Positions 9,888-18,673 of a stretch of 64,000 bases of DNA are shown one piece after another (the stretch's first letter is position 1; the number at the start of each line of letters is the position of its first letter). Source of the stretch: Micromonospora craniellae (GTDB lineage: Bacteria; Actinomycetota; Actinomycetes; Mycobacteriales; Micromonosporaceae); assembly GCF_014764405.1 (NCBI RefSeq), contig NZ_CP061725.1:2852001-2916000 (forward strand), read 5' to 3'. The notes below the pieces were generated by a model. The model searched no databases. It had not been told where the DNA came from and saw nothing but the letters and a program-made list of their open reading frames with translations. Both the position numbers and the translations under genes were made by a program.

Positions 9888-11302
9888 CGCGGCACTCCCC
9901 AGCGGCATCCGGCGCTGTCCGCGGCACCTCCGACCAGACCGCCGCCGGCATCGGCGCCAGCGCGTACACCGCCCCCGCCGGCAGTAGCGGGGACACGACC
10001 GCGACGACGGCCTCCCCGGTGGGCGGTGGCACCGCACCGGAGTTCGGCGGTCGGTCCGCGTCGTCGAGACGTCACAGCACCGACGCGATGTCCCGCGACG
10101 CGCTCGACGCCGATCTGGCCACCGCTGTACGTCGCACGGCTCGCATGCGGCAGGCCTTCTACGTCCTGGTGCTCCTCGTCGCCCTCGTCGGACAGGTCAC
10201 CGGCAGCGTCCACACCCTCGACATCCCGATCCTCGTCGCGATCCCCGCCGTCGCCGCACTCGAACTCGGCGGTGTGGTCGTCATGGCCAACGCCGACGTC
10301 CGACGCCGCCTCGGCGAACGCGCCCTGGCATCCCGGATCCTGTCCGCCGTCATCGCCGCCGCAGCCGTCACCTTCAACTGGATCGTCCACCCCGACCATC
10401 TCCTCGGTGGCTTCTACGCCGCCATGTCCGCCCTCGGCTACCTCGTCTGGCTCATGCACGCCGGCAACCAACGCCGCGACCGCCTCCGCGCCACCGGAGA
10501 CCTCCCACCCACCCCACCCGCCTACGAGCTGTTCGGCCACTGGCTCCGCCACCCCGCCATCACCGTCCGCGCCCGCTCGATCGCCAAAGCCGACGGCCTC
10601 GACCTGTACGAATCCCTGGATGCAGCCCGCGTCGCGATCTCGCGGGAACATCGCCAGCACGCGATCGCCGCCGTGCTTCGTCGCAAGATCCGCAGGGCCG
10701 TGGATCCGACCACCGCCGCCATCGCCGTACACGTCTACGACCTCGACGAGATCGCGCAGCGGCTCGCGGCAACCGCCGACTACGCCGGGCTGACCACGCT
10801 CTTCGCCGCGGACCTAGCACCTGAAACGATCATCGCGAGACAGCATGCCGGTCGCCGCCGCCGATGGTGGGACCGGCGCCCCTCAGCGACGCCGACTACG
10901 GTGCCGCCGCAACGTGCGCCAAGCGCGCCAGGTCCTGCCGAGCAGAAACAGCAGCCCGCGACGGATACCCATCCGACATCGGCACCAGACGACAGGAAGT
11001 CGGTGCCCACACCCTGTCCCAGCACGTCGACCGGGCCGAGCACCGCTGGCGGGCCCGCCAGCGACCACGGAGAACCCACGAGCACAGCGGAGGCGGTGGC
11101 CTACTGGCTACGAAAGGAACCAGACCTTGCACCTGAAGCCCTCGCCGAAAAGATCGGCAGGTCACTGCGATCGGTCTACCGACACCTGCCAGCCGACTAT
11201 CCCCGGCGGCCAGGTGTCGCGCGAGAGCATGGACGCCCTGTGGGTTCCGGACGGCGCGAGGGCCCGCCGGCTGACATGCCTGCCAGCCGGCGGCGCCCAT
11301 AG
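9884..11302 (+). CDS. membrane protein with C-terminal helix-turn-helix-like end
   Basis: 472 residues, starting in the ATGA overlap with the LysM/BTAD gene. A disordered Ser/Thr/Ala-rich head of ~75 residues is followed by four hydrophobic helices (~88-195: AFYVLVLLVALVGQV, ILVAIPAVAALELGG, ILSAVIAAAAVTFNW and a fourth). A cytoplasmic region with charged helices comes next, then a Pro-rich linker. The last ~60 residues (EAVAYWLRKEPDLAPEAL, then GRSLRSVYRH) look like a helix-turn-helix. Membrane proteins with this plan are common in conjugative elements of actinomycetes (DUF2637/Spd-like), but I cannot confirm the family. The coupling implies a complex with the LysM/BTAD protein. Confidence 0.75.
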   Translation: MTRHSPAASGAVRGTSDQTAAGIGASAYTAPAGSSGDTTATTASPVGGGTAPEFGGRSASSRRHSTDAMSRDALDADLATAVRRTARMRQAFYVLVLLVALVGQVTGSVHTLDIPILVAIPAVAALELGGVVVMANADVRRRLGERALASRILSAVIAAAAVTFNWIVHPDHLLGGFYAAMSALGYLVWLMHAGNQRRDRLRATGDLPPTPPAYELFGHWLRHPAITVRARSIAKADGLDLYESLDAARVAISREHRQHAIAAVLRRKIRRAVDPTTAAIAVHVYDLDEIAQRLAATADYAGLTTLFAADLAPETIIARQHAGRRRRWWDRRPSATPTTVPPQRAPSAPGPAEQKQQPATDTHPTSAPDDRKSVPTPCPSTSTGPSTAGGPASDHGEPTSTAEAVAYWLRKEPDLAPEALAEKIGRSLRSVYRHLPADYPRRPGVAREHGRPVGSGRREGPPADMPASRRRP

Positions 11303-11494
11303 CAAGGAGGCGGTCGGCGAAGCCGCAGCAGACGGCGGGTAGGACCGGGCTGCCGGCGTAGGGCAGGGTCGAATGGCAGTTGATGCAGCCCTCCCAGTCC
11401 ATGGTCCAGGCCGTACCTGCGGCAACGGATAGGAATTCGAGGACACGGACGAGCCGCAACATGGCCAGAAGTTTGGCTCACGGTAGTGAAACCG
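11303..11494 (-). pseudogene. possible leftward gene remnant
   Basis: On the minus strand, a frame starting at an ATG at 11462 (MLRLVRVLEF) reads with good third-position GC through a cysteine-rich stretch (WEGCINCHST, then AVCCGF). It then runs into the 3' end of the opposite membrane-protein gene. Real coding cannot overlap that far, so at best this is the 5' remnant of a small gene truncated at about 11300. No family recognised. Confidence 0.25.
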
Positions 11495-11536
11495 CTACCG
11501 ATAGGCATTGACACTCGTCGTATCGATCGGTAGAAA
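11495..11536 (+). promoter_or_regulatory. candidate promoter with inverted-repeat operator for the protease gene
   Basis: TTGACA at 11508-11513 and TAGAAA at 11531-11536 are spaced 17 bp apart, a good sigma-70-type pair (the -10 is weak). An 8-bp inverted repeat, CTACCGAT at 11495-11502 and ATCGGTAG at 11526-11533, encloses the -35 and overlaps the -10, as a repressor operator would. Transcription would start near 11543, about 100 bases before the protease start codon. Confidence 0.45.
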
Positions 11537-11643
11537 CGAGCCATCCTGGTGGTCGGTACTTACCGCCACCGCCGATGAGCGAGGCGGAAGCTCCAGCAAC
11601 GTGCTTGGGGCTTCATCGCTGTGACCCTGGGGAGGTCAGAAAC

Positions 11644-12906
11644 GTGCGGAAGCGTTCCCGGAGGCTCGTTCCAACTATCGCAGGCGTGCTGGTGGCGGCA
11701 CTCGCCGCCGCAGCCCCTGCGGCAGCCGATCCCGGCGGCCGTCCGCTGCCCTCCGAGGTTCGATCGACGGAGGAGAGGCAGCTAGTCGATGAACTCGGGG
11801 TTCAGCCACCCGACGTGGACGCCAAAGTACTGCGAGCATCCAGCGTGGCTCGGCAGATCCAGCAGGTCATCGACGAGGGCCACGATCAGGGGTTCGGTTC
11901 GTTGCAGCTGGTTCGCGACACCGGCGCGGTGGAACTGCGCTGGAAGGGCAACCTACCCGCAGCGGTCGACGAGGCCGTCAGGGCAGGACGCCGTGACGTG
12001 CCGGTCGCGGTGGTCGGCAGCAAGTTCACGCTGGCCGAGCTGACTGCGGAGATCCATCGCCTGTTCAAGGCTCCAGCCTCACAGCTTGGCGGTGAACTGG
12101 TGACTGCGGCACCACTGCCAGACGCGAGCGGGCTCAAGCTCTCTGTCGCTGGCACCACGAGCGTCGCCGCGGTTACCAGCAACCTACGCGCGAACAGGAT
12201 TCCCGTTCAGGTGACAGCCGGATCGGCGATTCAGCCGGCCGGACGCTGGGACGATGTCACGCCGTTCTGGGGCGGCAGCGTCATCTGGACAGGCACCGGC
12301 AGCCTCTGCACCGCCGGGTTCGCAGCCAGAACGTCCACTAACGCCCAGGTAATGATCACCGCACGGCACTGCGGAGCGAACACCAACTGGTACACCCCGC
12401 TCTACCAACTCTACGTCGGGCGCTCCAACAGTGGCTCAGCGGCTCTCGATGCCATGACCATCAGCGAGCAGACCTACCAGGGCGCCGTCTTCACCGGCCC
12501 CTTCAACTCCAACTACGGCGTACCGATCGTAGGTTGGGCCAGTGCCGTCCTCAACGACGTGGCCTGCACCTCCGGTGGCCTGAGCGGCAACGACTGCAAC
12601 ACCAGAATCACGGAAACCAACATCTACTTCAACCTGAACGGAAACGTCACTGGCCCAGCGTTTGTCACCGAACACTTGGCAGGGGTTGCATCCGTCGGTC
12701 AGGGTGACAGCGGTGGGCCGACGATCGGCTATGACACCGGCGGTTTCAGGGCGTTGGGCATCATCAGCGCCGTCGCGACCGGGCAGCAGTTCGAGGGCAC
12801 CTGCCAGGGGTATGACTACACCGGGCGCGTGTGCTCGCGGGTCGCGTTGCACATCAATATCGGCAGCATTCTGTCGCACTTCAACCTGACCATCGCCACC
12901 AGCTGA
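11644..12906 (+). CDS. secreted trypsin-like serine protease (S1 family)
   Basis: 420 residues from the GTG at 11644, which has GGAGGT seven bases upstream. An upstream ATG at 11575 lacks this and would bury the signal peptide. The signal peptide (RKRSRRLVPTIAGVLVAA) ends near APAAADP. Residues ~30-200 form a pro-region. The catalytic domain begins near 215 and shows the triad: H in ITARHCG (~242), D in LDAMTI (~270), and S in GQGDSGGP (~356), with cysteines placed for disulfides. It should be exported and cleave proteins outside the cell. Streptogrisin-like and alpha-lytic-type proteases share this pro-enzyme plan. A hairpin terminator follows the stop. Confidence 0.9.
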   Translation: MRKRSRRLVPTIAGVLVAALAAAAPAAADPGGRPLPSEVRSTEERQLVDELGVQPPDVDAKVLRASSVARQIQQVIDEGHDQGFGSLQLVRDTGAVELRWKGNLPAAVDEAVRAGRRDVPVAVVGSKFTLAELTAEIHRLFKAPASQLGGELVTAAPLPDASGLKLSVAGTTSVAAVTSNLRANRIPVQVTAGSAIQPAGRWDDVTPFWGGSVIWTGTGSLCTAGFAARTSTNAQVMITARHCGANTNWYTPLYQLYVGRSNSGSAALDAMTISEQTYQGAVFTGPFNSNYGVPIVGWASAVLNDVACTSGGLSGNDCNTRITETNIYFNLNGNVTGPAFVTEHLAGVASVGQGDSGGPTIGYDTGGFRALGIISAVATGQQFEGTCQGYDYTGRVCSRVALHINIGSILSHFNLTIATS

Positions 12907-12914
12907 CCCTATGA

Positions 12915-12954
12915 CCTGCTGTCGGGCCACACATCGATGTGGCCCGACGGCAGG
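12915..12954. terminator. hairpin after the protease gene
   Basis: A 17-bp stem with one mismatch (left arm from CCTGCTGTCGGGCC, right arm GGCCCGACGGCAGG) and a short loop starts nine bases after the protease stop. There is no T-run, which is normal for high-GC actinomycete terminators. Confidence 0.65.
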
Positions 12955-12978
12955 TCCGCAGCTATGCTGAATCTTGCC

Positions 12979-13542
12979 ATGCGTATACAACGAATCGGCT
13001 TGGTCGCAGCAGCCAGCTTCCTGGCGGCGACAGCAGGGTGCGCCGGATCCGAAGCCAACGATCCTGGACAACCGGCGGGGCCAAAACCGGCCCAAAACCG
13101 GGAACTTTTGACGACGCCCTCCACGACTCTCGGTGACACACCGCGAGAACTGCTGATCCGGGACGCCGAACGCACCTATCCCACCAACTCGTACTCAGGC
13201 ATGAGCGCCGACGGAGCGGCGCTGGTGATCCACCGCGTGCCAGTGCCACGAGTGGACAAGATCGACACCGATCTGCGCCTTCGACACCCGGAGGTCCAGT
13301 TGGCCTTCGCCGACGCGCAACATCCACGCACCGTGCTCAACGAGGTGTCGGACAGCATCAAGAAGGACATCCCGTACTGGCAAATCGAAGGAGTGGCCAT
13401 CGCGGTCGTGGCACCCCGCGCCGACGGATCCGGCGTCATGGTCATGGTCGACCAACCGACCGCGGACCTGGCCGCTGCCATGCGGGAACGATACGAGTTC
13501 CCGAACCTCAAGCTGACCCAAGGCGAGATCGGCGCCGCCTGA
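12979..13542 (+). CDS. small secreted lipoprotein, function unknown
   Basis: 187 residues from the ATG at 12979, chosen because MRIQRIGLVAAASFLAATAG followed by C makes a lipoprotein signal with the lipobox ATAG-C. An upstream ATG at 12964 in the same frame would only lengthen the n-region. The mature part begins with a Pro/Gly-rich spacer and then a compact alpha/beta domain (residues ~60-185) in which no catalytic motif is evident. It follows the protease gene after its terminator, so it probably has its own promoter. It could be an inhibitor or partner of the protease; that is only a guess from position. Confidence 0.65.
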   Translation: MRIQRIGLVAAASFLAATAGCAGSEANDPGQPAGPKPAQNRELLTTPSTTLGDTPRELLIRDAERTYPTNSYSGMSADGAALVIHRVPVPRVDKIDTDLRLRHPEVQLAFADAQHPRTVLNEVSDSIKKDIPYWQIEGVAIAVVAPRADGSGVMVMVDQPTADLAAAMRERYEFPNLKLTQGEIGAA

Positions 13543-13756
13543 CGCCCCTTCGTCCTCATGCAGATCAACCTGGCACCAATTCGGGACGTGGCCGGGCCGC
13601 CGCTGCGGCGTCAGTGCCGCGTTGCGGAATGCGGTCGCTCGGTCGGCGCGAGGGCGACAGAATGGCCGCGACCATGGTGATCGGGCGGTGGGGACGGGGC
13701 GTCGGTGGGCGGGGTGTCGCTGGGAACGACGTTGCGCCGGTGGCTGCGCAACATGA

Positions 13757-15304
13757 GTGTCGGCTCGAGCGAGTTGCCTGAACGTGACTATCTGCCTGAG
13801 CTGCCGCCTGCCGCCTGCCGAGTGGCTGTGGGCTGGGGCTGGCGGCTTCGATCGACGTGTTAGTCCAGCGGAGTTCTCTGGCGGGTTGCTGACGGTGGCC
13901 CGCGATGGCGAGCCGGGTATGCGGGCCGCGGCCGTGGATGCGCTTGGTTCCGCCGAGGCGCGGTGGTGGTTGGCGGTGGATGCAGGGCTGCGGGAGCAGT
14001 GGTGGTCGGCGCCGCGCTGGTCGCGGAGCCTCGCGGCGGATTTGGCTGACGGCGAGGCGGAGCTGCTGCACTTGGTCATAGCCGGCTGCCACCGTGACGG
14101 GCGGATCCGCGAGGCGGCGGTCGCTCATCTGGCTGATCACGCGCACCCGGCGGCGCTGGCGGTGCTGGCGATTCGGACGGTCGACTGGGTCGCTGAGGTG
14201 CGTCAGCGGGCACGCAGTGCGGTGCAGGGTTGGTTGTCGTCATCGCAGGGGTCGTTGGCCCAGCTCGCGGAGATGGCGTTCGCCCTGCGCGGTCGGGGTG
14301 AGGGCGCCTGGTTGGCCGAGCGCGTCGAGGGTGTCCTGCGGGACCTGCCGTTGGATGGCTTGGAGCCGTTGCTGATGGCGCGGGATCGACGGACCCGGCG
14401 GGCGGCGTACCGCGCTGCGACAACCGGGGGCCTGTTGGGTTTGCGCTGGTTGACAACGGCCGCGATGAAAGACGACGACCTGCCGATTCGGGCCCTGTGC
14501 GCCCGGGCTGCTGTGGAGTCCGCGACGAGTCCGGCTCAGCTGCGTGGGCTGCTTGTCAGCCGTACTGCGCTGGTTCGGGCTGAGGCGCTGCAGGCCGTGA
14601 CCGCAGTCGGTGATCTGAGGGCGGCTGAGGCGGCTCTGCCTGATCGGCATCCCCTGGTGCGGGCCATCGCTCAGGCCGTGCTCCGCCGCAGCGGCGCGGA
14701 TCCGGCAGAGTCTTATCGCACGCTCGCCGGGTGGGAGCTACCGGCGCCGGGGGCGATTGCGGGGCTGGGCGAGACCGGTGACGCCGAGGACGCCCGCCTG
14801 GTTCAGCGGTGGCTGGCGCATCCACGTTCGCGTGGTCGGGTCGAAGCGGTCCGAGCGTTGCGTCGCCTCGGCGTGACTCCGTCGGCTGAACTGGTACCAC
14901 TGCTGCGCGACGAGTCTGGAGCGGTGACCCGCCAGGTGGTGGTCGCCCTGCGACACGATCTCGGCATCCTTGACCCGGGAAGGCTGCAGGCGCTGCTCGG
15001 TCCGGGCAACCCGGCTCATGTCCGGTTCGCGGGCTATCGGCTTCTGACGGCGGGGAACGCCTGGCAACGGCTGGTCACCAACCTGCGGCTGATCGATGAT
15101 CTCGACGACCGGTTGCGTGGCAGTGCGCGGGCGGACCTCACCGGGTGGCTCGATCGGCAGGCGGCCACGATCTACCACGGGCCGTCCCGCGAGCGTGCGG
15201 CCGAACTCGACAAGCTGATCGAGCATGCTCGCCCGATCCTGGGCGAGCACAAGGTCCGGTTGCTGCGGTTCCACGCCGGTCTGCCTCACCAGGCGGCGCT
15301 GTGA
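13757..15304 (+). CDS. HEAT-repeat protein
   Basis: 515 residues, or fewer if a later start is used. The GTG at 13757 has no good ribosome-binding site and the first ~20 residues are unconvincing. From residue ~45 on, the protein is a run of paired helices with the Ala/Leu/Arg spacing of HEAT/Armadillo repeats. Examples are RAAAVDALGSAEARWWLAV, RGRVEAVRALRRLG and TRQVVVALRHDLG. Such solenoids serve as protein-binding scaffolds and show no catalytic residues. The stop overlaps the start of the next small gene (GTGA), so the two should work together. Confidence 0.7.
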   Translation: MSARASCLNVTICLSCRLPPAEWLWAGAGGFDRRVSPAEFSGGLLTVARDGEPGMRAAAVDALGSAEARWWLAVDAGLREQWWSAPRWSRSLAADLADGEAELLHLVIAGCHRDGRIREAAVAHLADHAHPAALAVLAIRTVDWVAEVRQRARSAVQGWLSSSQGSLAQLAEMAFALRGRGEGAWLAERVEGVLRDLPLDGLEPLLMARDRRTRRAAYRAATTGGLLGLRWLTTAAMKDDDLPIRALCARAAVESATSPAQLRGLLVSRTALVRAEALQAVTAVGDLRAAEAALPDRHPLVRAIAQAVLRRSGADPAESYRTLAGWELPAPGAIAGLGETGDAEDARLVQRWLAHPRSRGRVEAVRALRRLGVTPSAELVPLLRDESGAVTRQVVVALRHDLGILDPGRLQALLGPGNPAHVRFAGYRLLTAGNAWQRLVTNLRLIDDLDDRLRGSARADLTGWLDRQAATIYHGPSRERAAELDKLIEHARPILGEHKVRLLRFHAGLPHQAAL

Positions 15305-15669
15305 CCAGCGGCGACATGCCTCGTCCGCTCAGTGACATTGAACGAGGCGTCATCGCGCGTCTGCTGGCGGTGCCGTTCCCTGGACGCGATGAGCTGCGCG
15401 CCCAGTTGCCGTTCGCGACTGTTGAGGGTCAGTGCCGCTGCGGCTGTGCGACCGTCAACCTTGTTGTGGCCCACACCGCAGCGCCGGCCCCGGTACTGTC
15501 CGGTGCGCCGGTGTCGGCTGACCTCAGTGACGGCGAGTTCTACGCCGGCGTCGTGCTACTCGTCGATGGTCAGGGCTATCTGTCCTGCTTGGAGACCTAC
15601 TCCATCGGCGACGAACCCGTTCGGCAGTTCCCGCCCGTTGAGCAGATCAACGCTCGTCCGCAGCGGTGA
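15301..15669 (+). CDS. small protein coupled to the HEAT-repeat gene
   Basis: 122 residues starting at the GTG inside the GTGA overlap. It opens with LSDIERGVIARLLAVPFPGRDELRAQL, a helical element, and then has a CRCGC cluster near residues 43-47 that could bind a metal, followed by a small beta domain (VVLLVDGQGYLSCLE). The plan, an N-terminal helix, a Cys pair and a beta sheet, is seen in several short actinomycete proteins of unknown function. Its obvious partner is the HEAT-repeat protein. No family named. Confidence 0.6.
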   Translation: MTSGDMPRPLSDIERGVIARLLAVPFPGRDELRAQLPFATVEGQCRCGCATVNLVVAHTAAPAPVLSGAPVSADLSDGEFYAGVVLLVDGQGYLSCLETYSIGDEPVRQFPPVEQINARPQR

Positions 15670-15780
15670 CCGCCGGCCTTCGTGCGGCTGGGGTTGGTGG
15701 TGGACGGCGATGTCGGCGGCGAGCAGCCATAACAGGGCGTCGGTGACCGGGCGTGGTATCGCGCGGCGGTGACGGGCCAT
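15660..15780 (-). pseudogene. remnant of a paralogue of the 27.3-kb small gene
   Basis: Starting at an ATG at 15780, about 40 codons read IPRPVTDALLWLLAADI. This matches LPRDVTDPLLWRLALDV in the 118-residue protein at 27299-27655 in spacing and key residues (P-R-x-V-T-D-x-L-L-W). The similarity ends where the frame runs into the opposite gene that ends at 15669, and the Cys-rich second half is missing. I read it as a truncated copy, possibly marking a deletion junction. The rest of 15781-15988 shows nothing I can name. Confidence 0.5.
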
Positions 15781-15988
15781 GAGCGCGAGCCCTCTTTCCG
15801 GGTTGACGGTGGGCAGGGTGGTGGCCCGTCACCGCCCGAGGCCGGCGGCATGGGTCGACGCGGTCGGGTACGCCGCGGGCGGTGGTGGGCCGGGTGCAGT
15901 GACGCTCGACTTCAGGCATTGATCAAGTCGTTGCCGTGGCCGGGGCGGCGACGCTGCTGTGCGCGGTCCCCGCGACGCGCATTGCGGG

Positions 15989-16783
15989 TCAGGGCTTGTC
16001 GAGGTTGAGGCGTCGGCGTTCGGCGGCGAGGAGCGCGCGGGCCGGTTGGTGCCAGGTGTCGTCGTCGAGTGGGGCGGGGACGGTGCCGTCGGCGAGTGCC
16101 TGCAGCGCGGGGATGTGTGCGGCGTACGGGTCGCCGAGTGCGGCCAGGTCGGTGCAGGCGCGCGCTATGTCGGTGCGGATCTTCGCCGTCCATGGGCCGG
16201 GTCGGCCCCAGGTGTCGCGGCGGCGTCCGCGGATGGGTCTTTCGCACAGGTGGTAGGCCAGCCACACCACGGGTGGGTGCACGCCGCTGGCCTCGGCGAG
16301 GAGGGCGACCTTGTCGTAGTCGCCGGCCTGGTCGCCGCGGAACGGGCGGTGGCCGACCGGGCGGGGGTTGGTCAGCAGGCGCCAGTAGCCGGGATACACC
16401 GCGGTGGAGGCGACCAGTTCCTTCGCCGAGCGAAAGCCACCATCGGTCAGCGCTTGGGGAAGCTGGTCGAGCAGGAGGTGGGCTAGTTCCCGGCGCACGG
16501 CGGGCACGCTCGGGTCGTCGGCCCGCCAGTTGCGGTCCCGGCCGGCACGTCGAGCGGCGGGGGTGGGGTCGATGTGCGGCAGCGTGGTGCCGTCGGCGAG
16601 CATGCCGAGCAGCCGGGCGGCGAAGTCGCTGAGGAGGTGTTCGAATCCGCGGCTGCGGTCGTGGTAGTCGGGGATCGGTGTCCAGTGGCCGCCGCCGCGG
16701 TGCCCGACCCGGTGCGCGGATTCGTGGAGCAGCACCAGCAGGGTCTGGTGTCGGTCGGCGAGCACATCGCGGTGGATGGCCAC
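15989..16783 (-). CDS. zincin-like metalloprotease domain (frame continues the GHKL protein)
   Basis: About 264 residues if it starts at the GTG at 16783, the first start after the upstream stop. The zinc-binding helix HESAHRVGH lies within the first 40 residues. The sequence just before this GTG in the same frame (ADGLYRPLTGH) still looks like zincin coding, since the family often has a G-x-Y-x-P...I strand before the helix. The true protein therefore probably begins further upstream. One missing C in the C4 run at 16820-16823 (minus-strand reading) would join this frame to the GHKL ATPase, giving a single ATPase-protease. If separate, translation would restart almost immediately after the upstream stop. 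Substrate unknown. Confidence 0.65.
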   Translation of the reverse strand: MAIHRDVLADRHQTLLVLLHESAHRVGHRGGGHWTPIPDYHDRSRGFEHLLSDFAARLLGMLADGTTLPHIDPTPAARRAGRDRNWRADDPSVPAVRRELAHLLLDQLPQALTDGGFRSAKELVASTAVYPGYWRLLTNPRPVGHRPFRGDQAGDYDKVALLAEASGVHPPVVWLAYHLCERPIRGRRRDTWGRPGPWTAKIRTDIARACTDLAALGDPYAAHIPALQALADGTVPAPLDDDTWHQPARALLAAERRRLNLDKP

Positions 16784-16791
16784 GTGTCCGG

Positions 16792-18054
16792 TCAGCGGCC
16801 GGTAGAGGCCGTCGGCGCAGGGGACTCGTCGCTGTGGTCGTACACCTTCACGTGGTGCAACGCGAACGGGCCGATCGCGGAGCGCACCAGCTGGCAGCAC
16901 TCGTCGAGCAGGGCGCGTTCCGCGTCGGTCAGGGCTTTCTGGCTGACCCAGTTGGTCCGGTTGCGGTTGCGGGCGTGGTGGCGTCTCTGGCGGGCGCGGG
17001 CCGCCTCGACGCCGAGGAGATTCATGACGGCCATCTGTTCGTACCTGCCCAGGCCGGTGGTGGCCAGCTCAGCGTGGCCGGTGTCTTTGAGGTCCAGTGC
17101 CGCCTCCTCACCGCCCGGCACGCTGAAGTAGGTCTGCTCGGGCAGGTGGGTGCGGCCCCAGGCCCGCCACGCGGCGCGGGGGCGGGGCAGCCGCACCGCG
17201 TCGAAGAACTGTTCCTGTTCGCGTAGCTTCCCGCCGCCGAGCAGATGCCGGGCGAACAGGTCGATGGTCTGTGGGTCTTCGCTGTCGGCGAGGATGCGGC
17301 GCACGGCGGTGCGTAACGCGGCGGCTTCCACGAGGGTGCGGTCGCGGTTCTGCAGCGCCTTGTGGTTTAGGGACAGGTCGTAGGAGGCGAGGAAGCCTGG
17401 CATGCGGGTGACGAGCACTCCGCCGATCCATACCCGTCCCGGTTGGCCGTCGCGTACGCACACGCCTGGTGCTGGGGGCGGCTGGTAGCCGGGCTCGGCC
17501 AGGGCACGGAAGCGTCCGATGGCCTCCTGCGCCAACTGCTGGGGGCACTCGACGGTGAAGGTGGTGCGGGTGTTGGGGTGGAAGCGGTAGACGAGGACTT
17601 CGCTGCCCTGCGCGGAGCGCGACGGGATCAGACCGCCGAGGAGCTTGCGGCGTTCGACGGTGGGGACGAAGCCGTATCCGACGGTCTCGCAGCGCACGCC
17701 GCCGATCTGCGGACTGCGGGCCAGCACGAGGCAGGCGAGTTTCTTGCCCTCGCCGAACTGGCCGATCTGTTCGGCGGACTTGGTCGAGACGCCCAGGATG
17801 AGGCCCTCCTCGGGGATACCCGGTCCCCCGTCGGCGATGGTCAGCGTCCCTTCGGCCCAGCTGACCTGGGCGTTCGGGTCTTCGTCGAGCGCGTTCGCGA
17901 TCAGCTCGGACAGCGCCCGTACGGGCGTCCACGACTGCACGTACTCCGGCGAGATGGGGTAGGCCAAGCTGTCGGTGTCCGCAGCGGCTCCGCCCACGGA
18001 ATCCGGGCTGGTAACGGGATCCTGGGCGCTGGTGGCGCGATTCGTGTTGGACAC
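16792..18054 (-). CDS. GHKL (HATPase) protein
   Basis: 420 residues from the GTG at 18054, chosen because GAGGAG lies just upstream and because the longer reading above it crosses a terminator hairpin. The N-terminal ~230 residues show the GHKL fold of Hsp90/MutL/histidine-kinase ATPases: the N-box ELIANALDE (~50), the G1 box IADGGPGIP (~69), and the G2 box GQFGEGKK (~94). The rest is a middle domain with many Arg residues. It lacks a phospho-acceptor histidine or receiver, so it is not a classic sensor kinase. The frame ends right where the zincin frame begins. An ATPase of this kind beside a protease may control peptidase access. Confidence 0.8.
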   Translation of the reverse strand: MSNTNRATSAQDPVTSPDSVGGAAADTDSLAYPISPEYVQSWTPVRALSELIANALDEDPNAQVSWAEGTLTIADGGPGIPEEGLILGVSTKSAEQIGQFGEGKKLACLVLARSPQIGGVRCETVGYGFVPTVERRKLLGGLIPSRSAQGSEVLVYRFHPNTRTTFTVECPQQLAQEAIGRFRALAEPGYQPPPAPGVCVRDGQPGRVWIGGVLVTRMPGFLASYDLSLNHKALQNRDRTLVEAAALRTAVRRILADSEDPQTIDLFARHLLGGGKLREQEQFFDAVRLPRPRAAWRAWGRTHLPEQTYFSVPGGEEAALDLKDTGHAELATTGLGRYEQMAVMNLLGVEAARARQRRHHARNRNRTNWVSQKALTDAERALLDECCQLVRSAIGPFALHHVKVYDHSDESPAPTASTGR

Positions 18055-18153
18055 GGAACTCCTCAGGAAACGGCGACACCGCGACCGATGCCGGTCGCGG
18101 TGTCGGAAGGCGGGGATGAGGACCCGTACACGGGATGTCGGGTCGATGTGCAG

Positions 18154-18194
18154 GCCCGACGGCCCCGCCTCGCGGTGCGGGCGGGGCCGTCGGG
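18154..18194. terminator. hairpin after the 18.2-kb gene
   Basis: A perfect 14-bp stem (CCCGACGGCCCCGC and its complement) with a 13-base loop, ten bases after the stop at 18204 in the leftward direction. No T-run. It separates the small gene from the GHKL gene. Confidence 0.65.
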
Positions 18195-18203
18195 TGGCGG
18201 GGC

Positions 18204-18635
18204 TCAGTCGGGGCGGCGGGTACGGGCGACCCGCACCTCGAAGGTCTCCGCGCTGACGACCAGGTCCAGCCACCGAAAGCCGGCGGCGTGTGCGGCGCGC
18301 AGTTCCTCGATCAGCGGGGCGGGTTCCTCGGTGAGGTGCAGATGCTCGACGAAGTCGTCGCCACCGAGGTCACGGTCAGCGCGGTGGCCGTCGACGCGGG
18401 GGTTCCAACCGTGGGCGTGGACGGTCAGGTTCGCCCCGGGCCGGTCGGGGTCCTGCAGTCGGGGCAGGCCGTTGGACATCAGGTACACGCCGTCGTCGTG
18501 AACCCACTCCAACGCCCCCGCGCAGGAGGTCTGGTCCTCTCGTTCGGTGAAGGAGGGGACGTGCTGGTCGGCGGCGACGGCGTGCTCGGCCAGTCGCAGC
18601 GTGGCGGTGAGATCGAAGTAGAGATGCAGTGCCAT
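18204..18635 (-). CDS. small 'LYFDL' family protein, copy 1
   Basis: 143 residues from the ATG at 18635, which has GGAGAG upstream. The N-terminus LHLYFDLTATLRLAEHAV resembles those of the proteins at 30269-31165 (LWFRVEDVLPLAEHALA) and 31533-31949 (FLYFDLPAVAAHAQHAVL). The shared core is a hydrophobic strand, an acidic turn, and an A-E/Q-H-A helix. The middle has a GVYLMSNGLPRL strand pair. The C-terminal half (EELRAAHAAGFRWLDLVV) looks like an alpha/beta unit. No catalytic residue is obvious. Three relatives within 14 kb suggest a family specific to this class of element. Confidence 0.7.
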   Translation of the reverse strand: MALHLYFDLTATLRLAEHAVAADQHVPSFTEREDQTSCAGALEWVHDDGVYLMSNGLPRLQDPDRPGANLTVHAHGWNPRVDGHRADRDLGGDDFVEHLHLTEEPAPLIEELRAAHAAGFRWLDLVVSAETFEVRVARTRRPD

Positions 18636-18673
18636 CGGTGGGCTCTCCTGTGGTGAAGGGGTTGTCGGGCAGG

